From: Ochotona curzoniae
Lineage: Eukaryota > Chordata > Mammalia > Lagomorpha > Ochotonidae
NCBI RefSeq assembly: GCF_017591425.1
Contig: NW_024466307.1
Span: 5,719,001-5,783,000 of the forward strand
Direction: 5' to 3'
DNA length: 64,000 nucleotides
Shown here piece after piece: positions 36,580-48,059 of the stretch. The position numbers and the translations under genes are program-made. Below the pieces are notes generated by a model. That model saw only the letters and a program-made list of their open reading frames with translations, had not been told where the DNA came from and did not search any database. Each line of letters opens with the position of its first letter. Position 1 is the stretch's first letter.

Positions 36580-36695
36580 ACAACCTTCAATAGCTCCCTA
36601 AAGCTGACAGAAGAAAGGTCAAATTCATTGGCCTGGCATGCAGGATCCTTGCATAATTTAAACCCAATCTGGAAGGGCATTTTCTAAAACTCACT
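36580..36695 (+). mobile_element. L2 fragment, ancient LINE
   Basis: CAACCTTCAATAGCTCCCTAAAGC, then AGGTCAAATTCATTGGCCTGGCATGCAGGATCCTTGCATAATTTAAACCCAATCTG in 20-base pieces (36618-36670) runs parallel to the L2 3' region (ctccttagcctggcattcaaggccctccataatctggcccc). Confidence 0.65.
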
Positions 36696-36913
36696 ACTTG
36701 ATTCACAGCTAGTGAATCAAGTACCGACTGTCCACTCACAGCTGAACCCCAAAGGAGCCTTCACTAGGCCTGAGCATGCTGGTCCTCTGATCTCACACCT
36801 CTGACCTCCACTATGGTGAGAAACCGACATCCATCATCGATGTGACATACCCAATCGATGGTACTTTATGATAAGAGCCCAATCCAACCAAGATTAAACA
36901 CGTTCTAAACACC

Positions 36914-36931
36914 CCCACCACCACCACCACC
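36914..36931. repeat. (CAC)6 short tandem repeat
   Basis: ACCACCACCACCACCACC within CpG-poor DNA. Too short to be of note beyond possible length variation. Confidence 0.9.
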
Positions 36932-37179
36932 GTACACCATCCCTTCATACAGTATATCTCATAGAGACTCTGACGGTCCATTTCATCCACAGCCCCCAAC
37001 GGGATGCCACTCCTTACTTTCCTACTCTCAAGATAATAACACTAATAGCTGGTGGCAGTATTGTGGCAAAGCACATTAAGTTGCCACCTGCAATGACAAT
37101 AACCCATATAAGTACCAGTTTGAGTTCCAGGTGCTCAATTTCTAATTTACCTCCCTGCTAATGCACATGAGAAAGCAGT

Positions 37180-37202
37180 AAAAAAAAAAAAAAAAAAAAA
37201 AA
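37180..37202. repeat. Poly-A run of 23 inside a SINE body
   Basis: Twenty-three A between AAAGCAGT and TCTGAATC. In related copies this place holds a short GGCAGCAG-type stretch and not a poly-A, so the run is a local expansion or a leftover of another event. Confidence 0.9.
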
Positions 37203-37319
37203 TCTGAATCTGGAACCCTGAGCCCATGTGGGATGCCTAGCTGGAATTCATGCTTCTAGCTTTGATGTGATTGAGGCCTGGCTATTTGTAACCTTTTGGA
37301 AAGTGAACCAGCTGACAGA

Positions 37320-37322
<3 letters not shown>

Positions 37323-37353
<31 letters not shown>
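37323..37353. repeat. (TC)n microsatellite, about 16 units
   Basis: Expansion of the CT-rich run of the SINE at 37049-37381. Confidence 0.95.
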
Positions 37354-37356
<3 letters not shown>

Positions 37357-37381
37357 ACTCTGCTTTCGAAATGAAGAATAA

Positions 37382-37964
37382 CAATGATGATAACCAACAT
37401 TTGCATGGACCCCACTAGTACCAGAAATGGCTTTCTATGTTTACTGTGCTTTAGATGTTAACATATGACATCCATAAATATCTGTTTCAGTATCCATGAG
37501 AGAGACACAGAGACACTAACATTAATTTGGTGACGATCCCACAGCTGGTGCATTGTGGCACCAGATTTTCAACACATTCTGATTCCGGAATTCCGACCTT
37601 GCATCACTTCTCCATGCTCCCTCTTTGAGGCATGCTCTGTTAACACATACACCCCAAATGCCAGTGGTTCAACACAGTCAAGTTTATTTTTCATCCAGGC
37701 AAAGTCAAGTACGATTCAGGTGCCTTGCTCTTCTGCCGTCAATCCATGCTCCAGAGAAAGACACAGCACAGCACTTATGCTGGACATTTTTAGGGTCCAG
37801 ATCCACAAATAACTTTCATCTCTTTCCCTGCCATTTCACTGGCTACATCCCAGTCACGTGGATCTGCTCAGAGTCTGCAAGACACAGTGGAGTCCCCAAA
37901 CAATGTCACTCTGCCACACCTGCTTGTCAACACCAACCTGCTCCTTATCAGCACCCTTCCTGCA
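37382..37964. other. Unique noncoding DNA
   Basis: Open frames of 85 and 129 codons (37555-38014) in two phases over the same bases. No known domain is seen, and the longer runs into a SINE. Confidence 0.5.
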
Positions 37965-38150
37965 GTGGCAAGAGGCTAAATAACTGTGTCCTTGCGCCCA
38001 CATGGGAAACCTAGACTAAGTGTCCAGCTCCTGGCTTGAGCCTTAGCCCCACTCTGACTCTTGCAAGTATTGAAAGAGAGAGCCAGCAGATGGTAGACCT
38101 CCCTATCTCTCCCTCTTTTTCTCTCCCTCTCTCTCTAAGAAAACAACAAT
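37965..38150 (+). mobile_element. Old SINE, 5'-truncated
   Basis: It starts inside the body at AGAGGCTAAATAACTGTGTCC, keeps CCCACATGGGAAACCTAGAC and GAGAGAGCCAGCAGATGGTAG, and ends in CT-rich sequence plus AAACAACAATAATAG. Confidence 0.7.
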
Positions 38151-39221
38151 AATAGAACAACAGAATGCTTAGATGCAAAATCTATCACTAAATTCTGAGA
38201 ATGTGCAGCTTGTCTTTTATATCACCTCATCTCACTGCTCATATTTCATTGACTAGACGTCTTCCACTCAAATCTCTACTTTTTAAACCAAAATCCCAAA
38301 CAACATAATTGATACCAAAATAAGAGGCAAAAGATCTCTATGTATTTCAATTCATGCAAGACAAAGCCAATCAGAATGTCAGAGTAAGCAGAATTCCACA
38401 CTGTGACAGAGAAATCTGTGGGTTTCTATTGGCACCCTCCTGGTGTAATTGGAATGTTCCTGCCAACAAAAATACTTAGAAAATAGTGACATAATCTCTC
38501 AGGGAATTTTTTTGAACAATAGTATGAGTTTGGACTGCTTATACAACTAGAATGAGAGAGCACACTCAAAATAAGAAATGATCTTTTAAAGAGCAGAGCA
38601 TAAAAGCACATCTGTTTTCTGTGACACGAGCAAGACTATTTTTAAATCATCAGCATTCTCTTCCCCATAGCTTCTTCTGTGTGTATATATCTTTTTAAAT
38701 TCCCTTTCCCCTTTGGGGCATAACTTTAAGCTGAGATTTTTCAAATATGTTATTTTAATGGCTGCTGTTTTGTTTTATGGATTTTAATTGAAGTTTTAAA
38801 TTTTGTGCTTGCACCCCATGGAGTAGTAACTACAAAGGATACAATTTTATTAATTGAAAAAATAAATTTGAAAACATTGCCCTAAATAAGTTAGACAACT
38901 AGGTTTTATATGGACTTCCAAGAGATAGAAGTATATTAGGGTATTAGTACCAGTGAACATTTTCAAATACTTTTTAACCCTTTTATACAATTACAAATGG
39001 CATGCTAAAATAAAAGTCTAAACTATTTTCCTAAGAAGTGTTATATTTTTGAACTAGTTCGATAATAAGGAGTATCTAAAGGGAGAATTTCATAAAGATT
39101 AAAATGTCATTTTTGTTCTCAATTATTGTATAACTGCTAAATGCCAAGACTCTGTTAGGCAACAGAAGCAAAACACAAAAACAACAAAATGCCTTCAAGG
39201 AATTAGCAATAAAGAGACAGA
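38151..39221. other. Unique AT-rich DNA
   Basis: No gene or named repeat. Many short A and T runs. Confidence 0.55.
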
Positions 39222-39400
39222 CCTAGGACAGAGATTTAGTGCAGGGGTTAGACACCTGCCTGGGTTTAACTCCAAATTCCAGCTCCTGGATCCAGGTTCC
39301 TGGCAGTGACCTGGCAACGCAGACCCTACCCTGGGAGGCAACAGTGTCAGCTTAAGTGATTGAGTTGCTGTTCCTCAGGTGGGAGACAGAAAAGAAGAAG
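39222..39400 (+). mobile_element. Old SINE, degenerate
   Basis: TTTAGTGCAGGGGTTAGACACCTGCCTGG is head-like, followed by AACTCCAAATTCCAGCTCCTG and CCCTGGGAGGCAACAGTGTCAGC, the middle of the old C-repeat. It ends without a tail. Confidence 0.55.
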
Positions 39401-41427
39401 TCCTTGAGCTGATATTTGCAAAGCTGTCTTCACTTATGAAAGTTAAAGCTAGAGTTTTTTAACGAAAAGAAATGGCCACATGGGCAGAGCATGGAATAAG
39501 GAACCAAGCAGTATAGCTGAGCAGCAGTGAGCAGAGTGAGGGTCGGAGCAAAAGAAGCTAGAAAGGTAGGCAGTGGCTAGGCTGTGGGACCTTTACATTC
39601 CTGCAAAGGAGTTCAGACAAAAGGCCATGAGTATTTTATACCACAGACTAACCCAAAATCCAACTGGTATCTTAGGAAATCCAATGACATTAGGGATGAA
39701 CTACAAGGAGACAAGAGGGAGATGAAAGGGACGGTGCATTGCTCAGGAGCACAATGATGAAAGCTCCAACTTGGCAGTGGTAGAAAGGCTAGATGGACTC
39801 GTTAGATGACTAGATGAAGGTATGAGGGAACTTTGGGGTTGAGGATGACCGGGGCAGTTTCGGCAGGTGTGGAAGCAGCAAGTGAACTGGAAGAGAATTG
39901 GAACTGGAACAACCAGAATACAAATCAACACCCACACTGAATGGCAGCATCACAGCTGGCAGGTAGTTTTAGAAGCAGAGCCACAATGCCAGTCCCCAAA
40001 TCAATCAATTCTAAATCCAAAATTGGCCACTGCTGTTCTGGAAAAAGTAGAAAAGATTGGGAAGAGAAGAGGTAAATTGGGAATGTTCTCCAGACAATTC
40101 CCCAACATAAGGTTCCCAATCCTTCCACCAACCATCATCATCATCTCTTAGGACTGTTGCTGTCCCTAGGCATTATGTAGGCAACCACCCCCACAAAGTC
40201 TGCTTAGAAGCATAAAAGACACAAGGAAGATGGCCCATCTGTATAAGCATCAGGATAAGGAAGTATTTGCTAAGTGCCCTACCCAGGTGCCATAAATCAC
40301 GTGCATGTTTCCAATAACTAAAGGCCCCTTTCAAAGGAGAAAAGTTCATGTTAACTGCAATTTCCCTGAATTTATGAAACAGTGAACAGATGCAGTGTGC
40401 GAAGCTCAAGGCCGGATATTTGGGGGAGAAGCGAGAGATGAAACGGGAAAGGTATTACGGGGCCATATCTGGAGCTGAGCTTGAAACTTAAAGAGAGTTA
40501 AAAATGTTTGGAAAAAAACTGCTGCGTAGGAGGAGTATGAGTCAGCGAGAGATGAATAAAAGAAGCGCTGAGCCGAAATGACGGCTGGGTCAGCGGAAGC
40601 ACATGTGGATGGCGGCAGGCTTGATCAGCACAGCTTCTCCAGCAGTACTTGCTACCCAGCAAGGAAGCAACTGGAAAGTCAAGGTCAGTGGAGAATGGGA
40701 AACAGGGAGGTGCTGCTGAATTGGCCACCACGGAAAGCAGGACAGGCAGGCAAGGAATTCAGTCAGAGGAAGTTGAAAGACCAGAGGAACAGAGTCGAGT
40801 GGAGGCTGTCGTAAGTCAAGACCACAGCCAAGGTGGGTCAGAGGAAGGGGAAAGGAGGAAACTGCTGGAAAAAAAATTTTCATAGAAAGCAATGGAATTA
40901 ATAAGCAAACCAGATTTACTAATAGAAAAGCATTTGAGAGAAATGGGGAAAAAATAGGAAATTACCTTAAACTAGGAAGAACATAGTAGCATCACTGTTG
41001 AACCTGGTAACCAAAACACAAGAAGACTCATTGGGGTTATTCTTAAACATCTGGTTCATAAAGCAGATATAAGCATGGGCCCACTTTGGCCACTTAAACT
41101 TGACCAAACAACAGGTGTCAAGTCCAGTGGATGCTTTCAGTGTGATATACAATTCACCACAACGTTTGACCAAAGGCAATCTAGAAGCACATATCAGAAA
41201 GGCAATTCAGTCACCTGTGATCCTGAGTGGCTGTGAAGAATTCCTTTATCAACCCATAACACAAATTTTGCATAAACTCAAAATAAATGTTTGTGCCACA
41301 GAGATGTACAGACTGGTTGTATTCTAGCCTAACCTCTGCTGCCTGACACATAACTTGATTAACTAGAGAAGATTATTGAGAAGCATGTTCTATCTGTGAT
41401 CTACTTATTTTACAGGAAACAGAAAGA
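39401..41427. other. Unique noncoding DNA, partly an ancient-repeat-like zone
   Basis: Sequence at 39470-39800 (purine-rich, with GAGTGAGGGTCGGAGCAAAAG) has the feel of an old interspersed repeat that I cannot assign. A purine-rich zone lies at 40400-40880; open frames of 60-100 codons there overlap on both strands and reflect composition. Confidence 0.45.
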
Positions 41428-41672
41428 GCTCCCAAACACTCAGTTCACTCAATGCCCGCCACTGGGCCACAAGGCTGGGCCACTGGCACAACCAGAAGCA
41501 GGGTAACTCACCCACGTGAATAACAGAAGGTCAACTACCTCAGCCAACATTATTGCCTTTGGGGATCCACATCAGCAGGAAACTGGCATTAGCAGCCAGA
41601 ACCAAGAATCGAACCCAGGCACTTCAGTATGGGTGTCAGGCATCTTAACCACCCTTTTAACCAGGAGGCTCA
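41428..41672 (-). mobile_element. Old SINE, reverse strand
   Basis: CAGTTCACTCAATGCCCGCC, CATCAGCAGGAAACTGGCATTAG, AGAATCGAACCCAGGCACTTC (B-box region in reverse) and GGCATCTTAACCACCC follow the old subfamily. Confidence 0.75.
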
Positions 41673-42049
41673 ATATGTTTCACCACTGTAAGGCCCAGCT
41701 CTGGTGGGTGATGAGCGGCCTAGGAGGAGCTAACAAGGGTGGCTGATAAGGCCGCACTGGGAGAATGCAACTTCCTCCTTTGCCAGCAAGATCAAGGAGC
41801 ACCTATAATACTCTACAACCACGTAAGGAACATTCGTTTGTCCCCCAGCACCCACCTTTACACCTCCCGAATTAAAAAAAAAAAAAAAACTCAGTCCCCT
41901 GGGCACGACTTCTTCAGCCTATTGTGTGTACCAGACCAGTGAACCTCGCCCAGGATTGCTCCCAGTAAAGTCTGTTTTAAGTTGAACTTTCTGGTTCTGA
42001 ACATGAACTCAAGCTTTACACCAAAAAGCTTTTAAAAATGACAACAATT
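41673..42049. other. Unique noncoding DNA with poly-A
   Basis: A run of 16 A lies at 41874-41889. No gene seen. Confidence 0.5.
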
Positions 42050-42381
42050 GGGCCAGGCACAGTAGCCTGGCAGCTAAAGTTCTATCTAGCTTTGTGTGTG
42101 CCAGGATCCCATATGGGGGCTGGTTCTAATCCCAGATGCTCTGCTTCTCATCCAGCTCTCTGTTTGGGGCCTGGTAAAGTAGTAGAGGGTGGCTCAAAGC
42201 CTTGGGACCCTGCACCCCCGTGGGAGGACCAGAGGAAGCTCCTGGCTCCTGGTTTTGGATTGACTCAGCTCCGGTAGTTGAGACACTTGGGGAGTGAATC
42301 AGTGTATGGAAGATCCTTCTCTCTCTCCTCTCTGTAAATATGACTTTCCAATAGAAAGAAATAAATCTTTTTTTAAAAAAA
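42050..42381 (+). mobile_element. SINE, full length
   Basis: GGGCCAGGCACAGTAGCCTGGCAGCTAAAG head, GGTTCTAATCCC (intact B-box core at 42122-42132), GTGAATCAGTGTATGGAAGATCC and an AAATAAATC tail. An imperfect flanking pair TGACAACAAT / TGACAATAAT may be the target-site duplication. Confidence 0.93.
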
Positions 42382-44002
42382 TTGACAATAATGTACTCTG
42401 CAGCATACAGAGAACTGTAGGAGTTAAGGCACAAATTCTCCAAGATTAAGATACCCTAGTATTCACTGACAGCTTACAGCCACCAGCAGCAACACTGTGC
42501 CTAACATCCCAGCCCATCAGTATCCATCAGCCTGCCATGGACTCCAGAGAACACAGAGATGAAAGAAGCCACTGTTGCAGAAAGATCCAGATGTGCAAGA
42601 AAGAGCAGTCAGGACAAGTTTGTGCCTGGCTAGTGTGTAAGAAGCCAGCCATAAAATGGAACAGTAGCTCATGAGATAGACAATCCAGAATCTCAAGCAG
42701 GAGAGAGGCAGAAAGAGTTCATCCAACCGAGAGGTGACAGTTTTGCAAAGCAGATGTAAGTGACTAGGGGAGTTGGAAGGTTAATAGGATCAACCAGCTC
42801 CAACATGGGTTGAGTCAACTACTGTTTATTTTTGGCTTGTTATTTGTTTTTCTGTTTATTGGCTTTTTGCAGTCTGGGAGATGTGGATAGCAGGATTTGG
42901 TGGCCTGACATGGCTCCAGTTACACTTGCCAACATTCGTAGAAATTCTCATCCATTCACAGCATTTTAATTTTTAAAAACAGATTGGCCATAATGATGCT
43001 GAACAAAGTATCTGGTCTCTGGAATCAGAGAAGCACAAAATTGCATCATCTTTTGTCCATTGTTAATCAACTCCCTTATACCTGTTTTAATTTCTGGGCC
43101 TGTGGACTCTTACTCATCCACCCAACCCACTCACAGATGTTCAGCAATATGTGGGTTCCCACCCACACAGGGGTGATTCCAGCAGGAAACGGCACACACA
43201 AGCAGGACAGCCTCGCTCAGAGCTGTCATTCACAGCTTATAATATGTGGTACACTAATGACTTTGTGACACCATTATTCCTTTTCTTAGTGTCTCAGAGG
43301 ACACCTGGCTCAACAGAATGACTAGCTTATTTTGTCACACTGTAGGTCATTCCGACCCTCACAAACAGAATTGGAGCGAGGAGAGAGCACCATGCAATTG
43401 TCACACCATTTACTCCAAGTCCTGAAAATGCAGTGATATGGGAGTTCAGAGATGCAAAAGAGACTGCTGGGAAGGTTAGCTGCTGTCTCAGATCTGACAA
43501 GGATAATTCCAGAGCCTATGGACTCTAGAAATAACGCTTTCAATCGGCAGCATTTGTATGCATGTCTGTTACTGGCAGAGTCTTTAGGTTACTCTAAGGG
43601 CTCTCAGGAGTTAATACTATAGGCACAATCTGAAAGATAAAATGAGAATCTTTTATGCATCTTAGGAAAAAGATGAGGAAGAAGTTTTACATTTGAAACT
43701 CTGAGTAAGCGTCATATGTCTATTTTAGTGTAACCATTAGCCTATTTTCCATTTATTTAGTGTCGAACACTATACCACAAGATTTCTTTTGTTGACTTTA
43801 TATCTTCTCTCTTTATTTATGAGTAGGTTCTGTCACCTTAATTGTGTTAAATGATATTTGTTCTCTCTTTTCATTTAAACCAGACATGAGGCACTACTTC
43901 CATTTAAACAGATAAGGTTAATGTAGTTTTGGTAACTCAGCCACTGTTATTCAGAATGGGCCTAAATTGGACATATGTGCTGCCAACTGAGAAAAGAGTT
44001 TT
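42382..44002. other. Unique noncoding DNA
   Basis: No exon or RNA gene recognised. The open frame at 42984-43268 (94 codons) resembles no known protein. Confidence 0.55.
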
Positions 44003-44336
44003 TTTTTTTTTTTAAAGATTTATTTTTATTATTTTTTCATTGGAAAGGCAGATATACAGAGAGGAGAGACAGAGAGGAAGATCTTCCGTCCGATGATTCA
44101 CTCCCCAAGTCAGCGCAACGGCCGATACTATGCCGATCCGAAGCCAGGAGCCTCTTCCGGGTCTCCCACGCGGGTGCAGGGTCCCAAAGCTTTGGGCTGT
44201 CCTGGACTGCTTTCCCGGGCCACAGGCAGGGAGCTGGAAGGGAAGCGGGGCTGCCGGGATAGAACCGGCGCCCATATGGGATCCCGGGCGTGCAAGGCGA
44301 GGACCTTTAACCACTTGCGCCACCGCGCCGGGCCCC
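44003..44336 (-). mobile_element. Young SINE, near consensus, with perfect target-site duplication
   Basis: The least diverged reverse copy, with many CpGs still intact (CGTCCG, CAGCGCAACGGCCG, CCCACGCGGG, CACCGCGCCGGG). The flanks GAGAAAAGAGTTTT at 43989-44002 and 44337-44350 are identical. On the reverse strand the A box is at 44311-44322 and the B box region (GGTTCTATCCC) at 44256-44266, the latter one base shorter than GGTTCTAATCC. The 80-104-codon open frames over it are artefacts. Confidence 0.97.
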
Positions 44337-44789
44337 GAGAAAAGAGTTTTATTTGGAAATTATAGCTTTGAATAGATGAGATATTTTTCCCAACTCTTAC
44401 ATAGGATTTGCTTTTGACTAACAATCAGTTGTTAACACACAGTTTTGAAGTATTAAGACCTGGATTATGATTAAGTTTTGTCCAGACATGAAATTACAGA
44501 GGACAGTTATTGTCAAAGTGCTGCACACAGTAGGGCATCCTTTTTTGTTGTTGTCGGTTCTAGGAGGGATTTGCAACAAACAAATAAATAAACAAATAAA
44601 CAAAACAAATAAATCTTTTTTTTAATCCAGCCTAATACAGAACTTGATATCACCCACTGAGAATTAATTCTAATAATTTTATTGCCATTCATATTTTTGG
44701 AATATAAGCAAATATATATTTTAGAACCTCAGAGACATTGCTATGAAAAGGAAAGTAAATTTTTTGCAAGCATGTTAATATGACAGCTT
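44337..44789. other. Unique DNA with an (AAAT/AACA)n patch
   Basis: AT-rich. A tandem patch of CAAATAAATAAA-type units lies at 44573-44612. No gene. Confidence 0.5.
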
Positions 44790-44870
44790 CCCATTCACTC
44801 ATTTATTCATTCATTAAATAAATTTTTTCCGAGCACCTGCTCTCACAATATTACTTGTAGGAATATACAC
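44790..44870 (-). mobile_element. L2 3'-end fragment, reverse strand
   Basis: ATTCACTCATTTATTCATTCATTAAATAAATTTTTTCCGAGCACCTGC in order is the complement of the L2 end (gcaggtgctcaataaatatttgttgaatgaatgaatg). Confidence 0.55.
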
Positions 44871-44899
44871 AATGGTAATCAGTTCATCGTCTCTGTGTT

Positions 44900-45090
44900 T
44901 CCATTTACAAGACAGTCTTTTCACATATTACTCCTCTTATTCTACACCTACTATGGGAAGGATGTTTTTATCACCACTTTGTGGAAAAGAAGTGCTCATA
45001 TTTTCAAGTTATCTTCCCAAAAGCCACATGGGACTTTGTAGAGAATTGGCAGAGCAGCAACTCGATTCCAGTTCTATTCCCAAAATCACC
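44900..45090 (-). mobile_element. MIR, reverse strand
   Basis: CACCTACTATGGGAAGGATG, TTTTTATCACCACTTTGTGG, CAAGTTATCTTCCCAAAAGCCACATG and GGCAGAGCAGCAACTCGATTCCAG match the order of MIR read in reverse. Moderate divergence. Confidence 0.6.
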
Positions 45091-45105
45091 ACATCATACA
45101 GAAAA

Positions 45106-45231
45106 GTACCTCGAAAAGTTCATAGAAAAGACAGAATTAAAGGTTAGCTTATTGGGGCAGAAAAGGTTTCGGAAGGCCATGCCCGATGTTTTCATAATAC
45201 ATATTGCCCACTAAGTTTTTGAAGTGCCCCC
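45106..45231. mobile_element. Small inverted-repeat element, mariner/MADE-like
   Basis: The left end GTACCTCGAAAAGTTCATAG and the right end CTAAGTTTTTGAAGTGCCCC are roughly inverse complements, about 125 bases apart. The core resembles a non-coding DNA transposon seen in mammals with aaaagttcatggaaaa ends. Not verified against a library. Confidence 0.5.
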
Positions 45232-45848
45232 ATCTGTGATTTGCTCACTGCATCCTGATATTTTTACTGTCTTCCAGGGGTCTTATAATATGCAGTTATA
45301 GGAGAAGAAGCGATCCATTCCACAATCTCCAGAAAATGCAAGCATGCCAGGCTCTTAGCTATCTCATAAATCACATTTTCTACAAAATGATCCCTTTCCT
45401 GTGCATTTCCTTAAACCAGAATTTAATGACCTTTTCAACTTCACCTAAAGTTTTATCTCTCGATTAACAGCCATGCTTTACAATGGAGCACAGATATTAC
45501 TGAGTGCTCAGAGCTTATTGCCTATATTACTATAAGGAACAAAACCAGTGAAGCCTTGTGAAGGCTAAACCCAGGCAAAGCGTGACTCACTCCTGGGGAG
45601 AAGCTTCACTCCAGCACAGCAGTTTTGCAGCAGGTGCAGTAAGCCTCATCTCAGCAAGGCTGGCAATGTCTTTGATGGGTACTTTTGTGGAAGCTTGTGA
45701 GTAATCAAAATTTGAACGCAAAATCTATGCAGAGGGCAGCTTCTAGAATAGGAGGAAAGTGCTGCAGAAGTGGGAAGAAAGGAGGGGAGAATGAGAAAGA
45801 CTTCCTAAGCAGGCCACACGCTAATATTTAACATGAGGCTGAGTTGAT
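45232..45848. other. Unique noncoding DNA
   Basis: No gene or named repeat recognised. Confidence 0.5.
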
Positions 45849-46161
45849 TTTTTTTCAAGATTTGTTTATTTTTATTGGAAAGTCAAATTTACAAAGAGAA
45901 GGAAAGACAGGGAGAAAAATCTTCCATCTGATGGTTCACTCCCCAAGTGGCCACAATGACCACAGCTCAGCCGATCTGAAGCCAGGAGCCAGGAACTTCT
46001 TCTGGGTCTACCATGTGGGTACAGAGTTTCAAGGCTTTGGGCCCAAGCCACAAGCAAGGAGCTGGATGGGAAGTGGAGCAGCCAGACACAAGCTGGTGCC
46101 CATATGGAATCCCAGCACATGCAAGGTGAGGACTTTAGCCACTAGGCTACCGTGCAGGGCC
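45849..46161 (-). mobile_element. SINE, reverse strand, with target-site duplication
   Basis: Full-length reverse copy. CTGAGTTGAT flanks it at 45839-45848 and 46162-46171. About 20 bases are missing after GGCTTTGGGCCC, compared with other copies. Confidence 0.94.
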
Positions 46162-46390
46162 CTGAGTTGATCTTTTCTAATTCACTGAAGAGCCACAGAG
46201 AGAAAAATCAAGGAGTAAAAGACTGGATGGAGCCATACTCAATAGCAATAGAAGATACAGGAAATCTAAAGACAATGTCATTTATTTCAGAACTGTACTC
46301 AAAGCACCAAACTCAACAAAATGCAAGACAGACTTAAAATCTCCCTGGGAGTTTCCCCAGTCCTCTACATTCTCCCAGGCAAACCTAGGG
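46162..46390. other. Unique spacer
   Basis: No feature recognised. Confidence 0.4.
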
Positions 46391-46712
46391 CCTTGGGGTA
46401 AGCACCTGCTGCATGGTTAAGATGCTGCCTGAGACACCCTCATGCTGTGTTAGAGTGCCCAGCCTGAGTCTCAGCTTCACCCCTAGACCAGCTGCCTGCT
46501 AAAACACACCTGGCAGGCTGGGTGGTTGCTCAAGTCGTCAGGTCCTTGCCATGCACGTGCAAGACCCACATGGACTTCCTAGCTCCCACTGACACCTGGC
46601 CCGCCTCAGCCACTATGGACCTGGAGAAAGCGAATCCATGGATGTAAGATTACTTCTCTCTCTCTCCCTCTCTCACTCAGTCTGTATCTGCCATTCAGTT
46701 ATAAATATGTAA
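46391..46712 (+). mobile_element. Old SINE
   Basis: GGGGTAAGCACCTGCTGCATGGTTAAGATGCTG is a tRNA-like head, followed by CTGAGTCTCAGCTTCACC, GACTTCCTAGCTCCCACTG and a CTCTCTCTCTCC run. The body is strongly diverged. Confidence 0.7.
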
Positions 46713-46884
46713 TGGCGAAGGCAGAGATTAAGAGCAGCAGACAATTTACTGTGACCCGGTCCCAGGCAATGAAATGTGAAATGTTCTCTGAGAATTATCT
46801 GAGAATGTTCTGCCCCTTGATAAGAAAGGCACTCGAGGAGAAATCCCACCCCACCACCCAACTTGCTGTTATTTGATCTTGGAT

Positions 46885-47030
46885 GAGGATCAGTTTCAGC
46901 TCCAGCCATTGTGGCCATTTGGGGAGTGAACCAGTGGATGGAAGACGATCTCTCTCTGACTCTCCTTCTCTCTGTAAATCTGCCTTTGAAATATAAATAA
47001 ATAAATCTTCTTTTAAAATGAACCTTTTAA
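46885..47030 (+). mobile_element. SINE, 5'-truncated
   Basis: Only the 3' half remains: GTTTCAGCTCCAGCCATTGTGGCCATTTGGGGAGTGAACC, then ATCTCTCTCTGACTCTCC and an AAATAAATAAATC tail. Truncation at the 5' side is usual for L1-driven insertion. Confidence 0.85.
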
Positions 47031-48059
47031 AAAGAAATTTGCTTGGATCATGTCAGGTTTTATGGGCCAAGTGGAGATGCAAATGTATATTTCTGCAGAT
47101 GGCAACTGGAAATGCAAGTCTGGAACTCATGGGGAATTACTGAGCTAAGACAGACCCACTGTACTTCGTGTCTGTGGAGTCAGTTGCATTACCATGGGAA
47201 CTGGACTGAAAATGAAGATACAGGAGGAGGCTCACACTCCTTAAATAGCTACCATGCATTGGGAACACTCAGAAAAAGTTAAATCTGTCCTCAAATCTAA
47301 CACACAACAATGCCATGAAGTGAAGACATTCAAATTCCACTTATAAGAGAGCAAATAAGGTTCAACTACGTATGCATCACTCCCAAGACACAAACAGTAG
47401 CACACCAAGATTCAAATGCCAAAAACCAGATGCATCTGTAGCTTCATCTTCTAAATACACATTATATAACAGTTATAAAACTGTTAAAACGGTTATTTTT
47501 TCTTTTCATAAAGTAATTCTTACAGGACTCAAGCCATAAATATATCCTTGTTATGAGCAGCATAGGAAAGGCATATCTTCTGAGTTTCACATGTGCAGAA
47601 AGCTGTAGATGGTCCCATACGATCTTACTCTGAGTGGTGTGGGGAGTGCGTATAGAAAAAGGAAAGCTACTGAAAGCCCAGACACAAATTAATAATCTAG
47701 CTGAAGCAATGAGACACGTACTAGAAACTAACAATACCAGGGAGTACATAATCAACAATTGGAGATTAATACTTACTTAAAAATGTTAACTTTTCAACAT
47801 AGTGCTAAAGATTTTAGATTTTTCTGCATAAATAAATCACTGAAGACAAAAATATTTGCGAGACTTCTCTATGCAAGAGCTGCAGATCTATATTAGTTTC
47901 CTCCATGGAATTACCACAATACCAAACCACAACATAAGACCTGTAGAGTCACTAAGCATTCATGGAATGTTTGTCTTCACTCAGGCTGTGTTTTGCTACT
48001 TCACCACATCCATTCATTCCCACAACTTCAGCATTTAGTCATGGGTTCACCATAATGAG
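47031..48059. other. Unique noncoding DNA
   Basis: No exon recognised. The stretch 47045-47200 has the feel of an old interspersed repeat I cannot name. A reverse open frame of 98 codons at 47462-47758 is not identifiable. Confidence 0.45.

Larger units (their letters stand above)
37049..37381 (+). mobile_element. Old SINE with internal poly-A and TC repeat
   Basis: The old C-repeat order is clear (CTGGTGGCAGTATTGTGGCA, GAGTTCCAGGTGCTC, CATGTGGGATGCCTAG, GAAAGTGAACCAGCTG). An uninterrupted run of 23 A at 37180-37202 sits in the middle of the body and (TC)16 at 37323-37353 replaces the CT-rich stretch. Confidence 0.8.

Noticed and set aside
37625..38014. Forward open frame of 129 codons
   Set aside because: It overlaps another frame of similar length in a different phase and ends inside an old SINE.
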